Shown in pieces: positions 21,822 to 27,228 of a stretch of DNA of 27,228 nt (its first letter is position 1; every line of letters begins with the position of its first letter). Under the pieces are notes generated by a model that made no database searches, was not told the DNA's origin, and saw nothing but the letters and a program-made list of their open reading frames with translations. The translations under genes and the position numbers were made by a program. Source of the stretch: an uncultured bacterium (lineage in GTDB: Bacteria > Patescibacteriota > Minisyncoccia > Phycocordibacterales > GWA1-40-21); contig CAIPUJ010000062.1 of the NCBI GenBank assembly GCA_903868205.1, positions 1 to 27,228 on the forward strand. The letters are read 5' to 3'.

Positions 21822-23153
21822 ATGGCAAAACCAGAAAAAACAGTAGAACAGTTAAAAATGGAAAATATTATTTCTCTTTGTAAAAGAAGGGGGTTTATTT
21901 TTCAAGGATCTGAAATATACGGTGGACTAGCTGGTACTTGGGATTACGGACCACTCGGCGTCACTTTAAAAAATAATGTAAAAGACTATTGGTGGAAGAA
22001 ATTTGTTACTGATAGGGAAGATATGTATGGTATGGATGCGGCTATTCTTATGAATCAAAATGTTTGGAAAGCAACAGGACACGTTGGTGGTTTTTCTGAT
22101 CCGCTTTCTGAATGTAAAAAATGTAAAAAAAGATTTCGTACGGATCAACTTCCAGACAAAAAGAAGTGTCCAGATTGTGGCGGAGAAATGGGAGAAGAAA
22201 GACAGTTTAATATGCTTTTTAAGACAAATGTCGGTGCGATAGCAGACGATACTTCTGTATCATATTTGAGACCAGAAACCGCACAGGGTATGTTTGTAAA
22301 CTATAAAAATATTATAGACTCATTCCACCCTAAACTTCCTTTTGGTATGGCTCAGATAGGTAAGGCGTTTAGAAATGAAATCGCTCCTAGAGATTTTACA
22401 TTTAGATCAAGAGAGTTTGAGCAAATGGAAATAGAGTACCTTATAAAACCAGAGACTTGGAAAGAAATTTTTGAGCACTTTAGAACAGAAATGCTTGATT
22501 GGATAAAAGAAATTGGTCTTAAACAAGAAAATGTTTATGAGCACGAAATTCCAGACGAAGACAGAGCCTTCTATTCAAAGAGAACCATCGATTTCGAATT
22601 TGATTTTCCTTTTGGAAGAAATGAATTATATGGTTTGGCATACAGAACAGACTATGATTTAAGCAGGCATTCAAAGTCTAGTGGAATAGATTTAATATAC
22701 GTAGATGAAGAAACAAGAGAAAAGATTACTCCGCATTGTATTGAACCTTCTTTAGGGGTAGACAGGACAGTGTTGGCTATTCTTACTTCCGCTTACACAG
22801 AAGACGAACTCGGAGGAGAGAAGAGAACATATTTGAAATTTGTTCCTAAAATGGCCCCAGTAAAAATTGCAGTATTTCCACTTTTAAAAAATAAACCACA
22901 ACTCGTAGAAAAGGCAAGAGAGGTATATCAAAATCTTAAAAAAGAATTCGGTTTAGTAGAATTTGATGATAATGGAAATATTGGTAAGAGATATAGAAGA
23001 CAGGATGAAATAGGTACACCATATTGTGTGACAGTAGACTTCGATACTTTGGAGAAAGATAGTGCTGTAACTGTGAGAGACAGAGATACCGGTAAGCAGG
23101 AGAGAATAGAAGTTTCCAAACTTACAGATTATTTAAAAGAGAAACTATCATAA
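21822..23153 (+). CDS. glyS: Glycyl-tRNA synthetase, dimeric type
   Basis: A 443-aa class II synthetase of the single-chain alpha2 type. GSEIYGGLAGTWDYGPLG (29-46) opens the core. A four-cysteine zinc site follows (Cys98, 101, 116, 119). Motif 2 is FRNEIAPRDFTFRSREFEQ (183-201) and motif 3 is IEPSLGVDRTVLAIL. The C-terminal anticodon domain has APVKIAVFPLLKNKPQLV and GTPYCVTVDFDT. The length is typical of CPR and bacterial alpha2 enzymes. Confidence 0.96.
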   Translation: MAKPEKTVEQLKMENIISLCKRRGFIFQGSEIYGGLAGTWDYGPLGVTLKNNVKDYWWKKFVTDREDMYGMDAAILMNQNVWKATGHVGGFSDPLSECKKCKKRFRTDQLPDKKKCPDCGGEMGEERQFNMLFKTNVGAIADDTSVSYLRPETAQGMFVNYKNIIDSFHPKLPFGMAQIGKAFRNEIAPRDFTFRSREFEQMEIEYLIKPETWKEIFEHFRTEMLDWIKEIGLKQENVYEHEIPDEDRAFYSKRTIDFEFDFPFGRNELYGLAYRTDYDLSRHSKSSGIDLIYVDEETREKITPHCIEPSLGVDRTVLAILTSAYTEDELGGEKRTYLKFVPKMAPVKIAVFPLLKNKPQLVEKAREVYQNLKKEFGLVEFDDNGNIGKRYRRQDEIGTPYCVTVDFDTLEKDSAVTVRDRDTGKQERIEVSKLTDYLKEKLS

Positions 23154-23168
23154 ATATCAAGAATGAAA

Positions 23169-23210
23169 CAAAAATACCGAAATACGCCATGGCGTATCTC
23201 GGTATTTTTG
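23169..23210 (+). terminator. Terminator after glyS
   Basis: CAAAAATACCGAAATACGCC pairs with GGCGTATCTCGGTATTTTTG at all but one position, with the AT centre between them. The design is like the perfect palindrome at 9218. Confidence 0.85.
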
Positions 23211-23211
23211 T

Positions 23212-23240
23212 TTGACATATGCCTATAGTAATGTTAACGT
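23212..23240 (+). promoter_or_regulatory. Promoter of the 142-aa orphan gene
   Basis: TTGACA (23212-23217), 17 nt, then TAACGT (23235-23240) with an extended TGT in front. The leader is about 50 nt and ends in an AGGAG at 23287-23291. Confidence 0.55.
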
Positions 23241-23297
23241 CTTAAACGAACACGTCGTTCATTTGACTAGATTATACGTAAATAAAAGGAGATGAGT

Positions 23298-23723
23298 ATG
23301 CTGATAAGAGAAGTGGGGACTTTCTATGTATCTTTCCAAGCTGAGAACACTAATGGTTTCTGTTCACAGTCAGTTGATGGTGCTAGGATGCTGGTGGGGC
23401 AGTCTCTACTTGTATTACCAGACGGAACAATCATTGCTGCACCCCATAAGAATTTTAAGCTGCTGGCTGTTGATTGCAAAATTGACATGGCTCGCGGAAA
23501 GAATTCAGAATCTTTTTCAATGTTCAAAGAATTTATGGGAGTTGAAAACGGTTTCATTAGGTCTTCATCACTTGATCCTGTTCATGATTTCGAGTTGATC
23601 TTTACTAGTGAGAAGTTCGGGGAACAGAAATTGATCCTAAGTCCAGACGGATTACTTTGTGTGGAAAGTCTCTATAATTTTTCCAACGAAGTCGGTCCGA
23701 TGGATGAAGTGCCGATAAGCTGA
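23298..23723 (+). CDS. Hypothetical protein, monocistronic
   Basis: From ATG 23298 (6 nt after AGGAG) the protein has 141 aa; ATG 23292 overlaps the ribosome binding site and is less likely. It starts MLIREVGTFYVSFQAEN and contains LVLPDGTIIAAPHKNFKLLA and HDFELIFTSEKFGEQKLILS, probably mixed beta structure. No signal peptide, membrane segment or known family is recognised. The gene has its own promoter, a good Shine-Dalgarno sequence and a terminator, and higher GC than the housekeeping genes. Confidence 0.65.
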   Translation: MLIREVGTFYVSFQAENTNGFCSQSVDGARMLVGQSLLVLPDGTIIAAPHKNFKLLAVDCKIDMARGKNSESFSMFKEFMGVENGFIRSSSLDPVHDFELIFTSEKFGEQKLILSPDGLLCVESLYNFSNEVGPMDEVPIS

Positions 23724-23744
23724 AGATTTTTATCAGCCTTAGAT

Positions 23745-23770
23745 AGCCGTGAATTTCGCGGCTGTTTTTT
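23745..23770 (+). terminator. Rho-independent terminator
   Basis: AGCCGTG pairs with CGCGGCT (one G-U), loop AATTT, followed by seven T. Confidence 0.8.
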
Positions 23771-23782
23771 TATGTATTTTTT

Positions 23783-23791
23783 TGCTATATT
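23783..23791 (+). promoter_or_regulatory. Extended -10 upstream of the M16 peptidase element
   Basis: TGCTATATT ends 6 nt before an ATGAAT at 23798 that duplicates the first six bases of the M16 gene (23922-23927). The original gene probably started here without a leader, before the element at 23804-23921 was inserted. Confidence 0.5.
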
Positions 23792-23803
23792 GAATAGATG
23801 AAT

Positions 23804-23921
23804 CCCGTTAGAGACCGCGGTCGCTTGTTTGATAATAACGAGGATTTATTTTTTGAATTAAGCTTATTAAAATAATAATTAGATAAGGGGTGGTAAAGAC
23901 CGCGACCTGTCTCTAAACGGG
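23804..23921 (+). repeat. Palindromic element at the M16 peptidase start, with 6-bp direct repeats
   Basis: The ends CCCGTTAGAGAC (23804-23815) and GTCTCTAAACGGG (23909-23921) pair with one bulge; next to them CGCGGTC (23816-23822) pairs with GACCGCG (23898-23904). The loop of 75 nt is AT-rich and ends in GGGGTGGTAAA. ATGAAT flanks the element on both sides (23798-23803 and 23922-23927). As RNA the 3' arm would run up to the start codon of the peptidase gene. Confidence 0.75.
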
Positions 23922-25190
23922 ATGAATTACAAAAGAAAAGTTTTAAAAAATGGTTTAAGAATTATTACCGTTCCAATGAAGGAGAATCCTACAGCTACCG
24001 TTCTTGTGCTTGTAGAAGCGGGGTCTAAGTATGAGAACAAAGAGAATAATGGACTCTCTCATTTCTTGGAACATACATGTTTTAAGGGCACAATTAAAAG
24101 ACCAACATCAGCAACAATCACGAATGAGTTAGATGGGATTGGTGCACATTACAACGCTTTTACTTCACAAGAATTTACGGGATATTATGCAAAAGCAGAT
24201 TATAAAAATTTAGATAAAATATTAGATGTTGTCTCTGATTTATATTTAAACCCAGTTTTTGATGAAAAAGAAATAGAAAAGGAAAGGGGGGTTATTATTG
24301 AAGAGATAAATATGTATAAGGATTTGCCTCAGGCAATAGTTCAAGAAGAATTTTCAAAACTTCTCTATGGAGATGTTCCAGCCGGTTGGCCTGTTATTGG
24401 TTCGAAAGAAAACATCCTTAAAATGAGACGGACAGATTTCATTGATTATAGAAATAAACATTATGTTGCGAACGCCACTACAGTAATTGTAGCAGGAAAA
24501 TTTGATGATAAGGTAATTACAAAGAAAATATCAAAAGCCTTTGCTGATATAGGTAAATGGAAGAAAGGGGAGAAGAAGAAAGTTGTGGAGTCACAGAAAG
24601 AGCCACAGATATCTTTGTATTATAAAGATACAGATCAAACACACATGGTTATTGGTGTTCGTGCTTTTGATACATATAGCAAATACAATTCTGTGTTGAA
24701 TATTATTCAAGGGGTTCTTTCTGGTGGTATGAGCTCTCGTCTTTTTCAGAAAATGAGAGATGAAATGGGAATTTGCTACTATGTTAGAGCAGAGAAAGAT
24801 GCTTCTACGGATCATGGAAATTTCGCAGTTTCAGCTGGTGTGGATAGCAAGAGAGTAAAAGATGCTATCGCTGCAATATTAAATGAATTTAAGAAATTAA
24901 AAACAGAATTAGTAGGTGAGGAAGAGCTTAATAAAGTAAAACAATATTTGATAGGTAGTATGCGTTTAGGATTAGAATCATCTGATGATATTGCGGGATT
25001 CTTTGGTCATCAGGAAATTCTTAGAAAACCTATTAAAAATACAGAGGATATTATAAAAGAGATAAAGTCTGTAAAAGCAGAGGACATTAAGTATTTGGCT
25101 GAGAAAATATTTAGAAATGAGGTTCTTAATCTTTCTATTGTTGGCAAATTTAAGGAAAAACAGGAATTCATTAATATTCTAAAGTTTTAG
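23922..25190 (+). CDS. M16-family zinc metallopeptidase (processing peptidase-like)
   Basis: A 422-aa single-unit M16B peptidase. The inverted zinc motif HFLEH (47-51, in GLSHFLEHTCFKGT) supplies His47, Glu50 and His51; the third ligand is expected in the KERGVIIEEINMYKD segment. The N-terminal LKNGLRIITVPM and the C-terminal half with SGGMSSRLFQKMRDEMGICY and YYVRAEKDA are typical. The bacterial substrates are mostly unknown. No signal peptide is visible. Its upstream region is an inserted palindrome, which may influence translation. Confidence 0.93.
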   Translation: MNYKRKVLKNGLRIITVPMKENPTATVLVLVEAGSKYENKENNGLSHFLEHTCFKGTIKRPTSATITNELDGIGAHYNAFTSQEFTGYYAKADYKNLDKILDVVSDLYLNPVFDEKEIEKERGVIIEEINMYKDLPQAIVQEEFSKLLYGDVPAGWPVIGSKENILKMRRTDFIDYRNKHYVANATTVIVAGKFDDKVITKKISKAFADIGKWKKGEKKKVVESQKEPQISLYYKDTDQTHMVIGVRAFDTYSKYNSVLNIIQGVLSGGMSSRLFQKMRDEMGICYYVRAEKDASTDHGNFAVSAGVDSKRVKDAIAAILNEFKKLKTELVGEEELNKVKQYLIGSMRLGLESSDDIAGFFGHQEILRKPIKNTEDIIKEIKSVKAEDIKYLAEKIFRNEVLNLSIVGKFKEKQEFINILKF

Positions 25191-25201
25191 TCAGATCGGG
25201 A

Positions 25202-25230
25202 TTGCAATTTATAAAATCTTGTGCTAATCT
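25202..25230 (+). promoter_or_regulatory. rpsF promoter predicting a leaderless mRNA
   Basis: TTGCAA (25202-25207), a 17-nt spacer and TAATCT (25225-25230) with TGC in front of the -10. It ends 7 nt before ATG 25238, so transcription should begin at the start codon. Confidence 0.65.
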
Positions 25231-25237
25231 TACGCCC

Positions 25238-25753
25238 ATGAGTAAAAAGTCAATAAATCCAAAAACAGAAGGGGAAAAAGTATATGAATTAGGATATCAT
25301 ATCATTTCTACTGTAGCAGAAGAGGGTATACCAGCTGAGGTTGATAAGATCAAGGCTATTCTTAACAAAGAAAAGGCTGTTGTTATATCTGAAGAAGCTC
25401 CTAAATTAAGACCTCTAGCATATAAAATTAAAAAAGCTTTCGGTGGACAATACAAAACTTTCGAAAAAGCTTATTTTGGTTGGGTAAAGTTTGCTTTAAA
25501 TGAAGGTGCAGATATCGCAAATGTAGATAGCGCATTAAAGGCAAGCGATACAGTTCTTAGATATATTTTGGTAAAAACTATTAAAGAAAACACAATGTAT
25601 TCTCCTAAGATTACTGTTTTCTCAGACAAGGAGAGCAAAATTAAAGTTCTTACACACAAAGAACCAAAAGAAGCTAAAACAGCTTCAATTGAAGAGATTG
25701 ATAAATCTATAGACGACCTAGTTTTAGATGCAACAGAAGAAGTTAAAATTTAA
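25238..25753 (+). CDS. rpsF: 30S ribosomal protein S6
   Basis: From ATG 25238 (171 aa). The frame is open to a TTG at 25202, but that TTG is part of the -35 box. The S6 fold is seen in YELGYHIISTVAEEGIPAEV, KLRPLAYKIKKAFGGQY, EKAYFGWVKFAL and VLRYILVKTIKEN. A C-terminal acidic tail of about 50 residues is extra relative to the 95-130 aa of many S6 proteins. S6 binds S18 in the 30S platform; ssb and rpsR follow in the classic rpsF-ssb-rpsR order. Confidence 0.93.
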   Translation: MSKKSINPKTEGEKVYELGYHIISTVAEEGIPAEVDKIKAILNKEKAVVISEEAPKLRPLAYKIKKAFGGQYKTFEKAYFGWVKFALNEGADIANVDSALKASDTVLRYILVKTIKENTMYSPKITVFSDKESKIKVLTHKEPKEAKTASIEEIDKSIDDLVLDATEEVKI

Positions 25754-25765
25754 TTAATATAAAAT

Positions 25766-26224
25766 ATGAATTTAAACAGAGCTCTAATTTTTGGTAATTT
25801 AACAAAAGATCCAGAATTGAAATCACTTCCTTCTGGAACAAAAGTTACTTCTTTTGGTGTTGCCACAAATAGAACCTGGAAAGATAAGAACGGTGCGAAG
25901 CAAGAAGAGGTTACATTCCACAACGTAGTTGCGTTTGGAAAACAAGCTGAAGTTCTCGCACAGTATATGAAGAAAGGGAAGAGTATCTTCGTAGAAGGTA
26001 GAATTACAAATAGATCTTGGGATGATAAAGACGGAACAAAGAAATACAGATCAGAAATAACTCTTGAGAATTTCCAATTTGGTCCTAGCGCCCCTGGTGC
26101 AGGAGGATACCAAGCCTCAGATACCTCAAGTAAAGAGGCTTCACCTTCAAAAAGCAAAGCTCCAGAAATGGATACAATAGAATATCCAACAGAAGAAATT
26201 AATCCAGAAGACATACCTTTTTAA
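25766..26224 (+). CDS. ssb: Single-stranded DNA-binding protein
   Basis: A 152-aa SSB. The OB-fold (about 1-110) starts MNLNRALIFGNLTKDPELK and has TSFGVATNRTWKDKNG, EVTFHNVVAFGKQAEV and FVEGRITNRSWDDKDG. A flexible linker with Ser, Ala and Gly follows, and then the acidic tip NPEDIPF, the docking site for SSB partners (including RecO). It lies between rpsF and rpsR. Confidence 0.96.
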   Translation: MNLNRALIFGNLTKDPELKSLPSGTKVTSFGVATNRTWKDKNGAKQEEVTFHNVVAFGKQAEVLAQYMKKGKSIFVEGRITNRSWDDKDGTKKYRSEITLENFQFGPSAPGAGGYQASDTSSKEASPSKSKAPEMDTIEYPTEEINPEDIPF

Positions 26225-26243
26225 AAAATAAATTATAAATCAA

Positions 26244-26444
26244 ATGAAACAGTGTTTTTTCTCACAAAATAATATAAAACAAATAGACTACAAAGATGTA
26301 GAGCTTCTTAAGAAGTTCCTAAATCCTCATGCAAGAGTACAAGGAAAGAAGAAGACTTACGTTTGCGCCAAGAGCCAAAGACAGCTTTCTCAAGCTGTTA
26401 AGAGAGCAAGATATATGGCCCTTTTGCCTTATATTGCTAGATAG
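26244..26444 (+). CDS. rpsR: 30S ribosomal protein S18
   Basis: A 66-aa S18. IDYKDVELLKKFLNPHARV and the C-terminal AVKRARYMALLPYIAR are signature segments. S18 pairs with S6 on the ribosome. The spacing to ssb is 19 nt. Length is slightly short but usual for compact genomes. Confidence 0.95.
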   Translation: MKQCFFSQNNIKQIDYKDVELLKKFLNPHARVQGKKKTYVCAKSQRQLSQAVKRARYMALLPYIAR

Positions 26445-26477
26445 TTTTAAGTAAGGTTAATCTAATTATAGAAATCT

Positions 26478-27050
26478 ATGGGAATGCTAGAATACAGTGA
26501 TATTGTAGAGAGAAAGGTTATTGTATATGAGGGACAACCTCTAGAAGTTTTGAGTTCCCATGTTTTTAGAAAACAACAGAGAAAGCCAGTAAATGCTACT
26601 AAGTTAAGAAATATGATGACGGGTAAGATTACTGAAATTTCTTTCCACCAATCAGAAAAAGTAGAAGAAGCTGATATTCAATACAAAGACGCAAAGTTTA
26701 TGTATAAGAATAAGGGGGAGTTTTGGTTCTGTGATCCTACAAACCCAGCAAATAGATTTGAATTAGATGAAGATCTTATTGGTACTCCAGCAAAGTTTAT
26801 GAAAGTAAATTCTTTGGTTGAGACAATGATTTTTGATGAAAAAGTTATCGGTGTGAAGCTTCCTATAAAAGTTGAACTTAAAGTCACAGAAGCTCCTCCT
26901 GCAGTAAAAGGGGATACATCTACCGGTGGTAACAAACAAATTACATTAGAGAGTGGCGCTGTTATAAACGCTCCATTGTTTATAAAAGAAGGTGAGCTTA
27001 TTTCAGTAAATACAACAACAGGGGAGTATTGTGGAAGGGTAAATAATTAA
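26478..27050 (+). CDS. efp: Elongation factor P
   Basis: A 190-aa EF-P with the three-domain order: a KOW-like N-terminal domain (about 1-64), an OB domain (about 70-130, FCDPTNPANRFELDEDLIG) and a C-terminal OB domain with the signature KLPIKVELKVTEAPP. A second ATG lies two codons in. The loop that carries the modified Lys or Arg in other bacteria (PGKGxA in E. coli) reads FRKQQRKPVNATKL here, with no PGKG, so the tip residue and its modification are unclear. EF-P relieves ribosome stalling at polyproline. Palindromic repeat copy C starts at the stop. Confidence 0.93.
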   Translation: MGMLEYSDIVERKVIVYEGQPLEVLSSHVFRKQQRKPVNATKLRNMMTGKITEISFHQSEKVEEADIQYKDAKFMYKNKGEFWFCDPTNPANRFELDEDLIGTPAKFMKVNSLVETMIFDEKVIGVKLPIKVELKVTEAPPAVKGDTSTGGNKQITLESGAVINAPLFIKEGELISVNTTTGEYCGRVNN

Positions 27051-27182
27051 AGGCTCGCTCGATTTCTCTTTTTAAAAACACGATAAAAATACCGCCGTCG
27101 CGGTATTTTTTCTATACTCACTAAATTTCTTGCTAGAAATTTCGCTCCGTAATATTTTTAAAAAGTGAAACCTCGTTCGCTT
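27051..27182 (+). repeat. Palindromic intergenic repeat, copy C
   Basis: Nearly identical to the copy at 1990: the same AAAAATACCGC-CGTC-GCGGTATTTTT hairpin with a T run, the same AAATTTCT-TGCT-AGAAATTT hairpin, and the same terminal inverted repeats. It begins next to the efp stop codon and would end its transcript. Confidence 0.88.
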
Positions 27183-27204
27183 ACGGCAGAGCAGAAAAAA
27201 GTCG

Positions 27205-27228
27205 GAGGTCTCTCCTTGAAGAGGAGTC
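27205..27228 (+). repeat. Dispersed 24-mer, copy 2, cut by the window edge
   Basis: The last 24 bases match 21753-21776 at 22 positions. The sequence probably continues beyond the window. Confidence 0.55.

Noticed and set aside
1..27228. CRISPR array
   Set aside because: Repeats are few, dispersed and palindromic; there is no regular spacing of 25-40 nt repeats and no cas gene.
1..27228. Recoded stop codons (UGA as Gly, as in some CPR phyla)
   Set aside because: All recognised genes end cleanly at standard stops, and no in-frame TGA is needed in any of them.

Overview
The window looks like a chromosome segment from a Candidate Phyla Radiation (Patescibacteria) bacterium, most likely a Parcubacteria lineage. 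It is AT-rich, genes are short and tightly packed, most lack Shine-Dalgarno sequences, and the protein families (DUF5671, a two-half ThyX, the IleRS architecture, orphan GIY-YIG) are of that type. secE-nusG-rplK ends in a terminator with no rplA, which fits the CPR subgroup reported to lack ribosomal protein L1. The code is standard.

Layout. 1-1815: GIY-YIG/SecE reading frame, nusG, rplK. 1816-2235: non-coding stretch with a possible 34-aa ORF, a palindromic repeat and a terminator. 2236-7146: almost complete dTMP supply cluster (dCMP deaminase, P-loop kinase, two-half ThyX, tmk, glyA, dut). 7199-9183: mazEF-like toxin-antitoxin and an HI0933-type flavoprotein whose coding frame carries a palindromic element. 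9264-10193: DUF5671 membrane protein on the minus strand. 10258-12933: a diversity-generating retroelement (DGR). 12956-19003: argS, a small basic protein, tandem palindromic repeats, and ileS with an inserted histidine-phosphatase domain. 19146-23153: recO, a frameshifted membrane-anchored surface protein, glyS. 23298-25190: a small orphan and an M16 peptidase whose start codon abuts an inserted palindromic element. 25238-27050: rpsF-ssb-rpsR and efp, followed by another palindromic repeat.

The most striking system is the DGR. The variable repeat at the 3' end of the target gene (10926-11050) and the template repeat (11408-11532) align without gaps over 125 bp. They differ at 11 positions, all of them adenines in the template, changing nine residues. 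A DGR-type reverse transcriptase follows. The Avd accessory protein is on the minus strand, between template and RT; it has no intact ATG-started ORF because its frame is broken by a run of 12 C (12 G on the plus strand, 11910-11921). The same tract lies just upstream of the RT -10 element, so its length could set both the avd frame and the RT promoter spacing.

A second theme is palindromic repeats. One family (1990, 19019 inverted, 27051) lies directly behind genes and keeps stem length and tetraloop while the stem sequence is replaced. A looser group with CCCGTT-like ends is found behind glyA, inside the flavoprotein frame, twice upstream of ileS, and at the M16 start codon, where it is flanked by a 6-bp direct repeat. 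A third theme is promoter geometry: several genes have a -10 hexamer ending 6-7 nt before the start codon, which predicts leaderless mRNAs.
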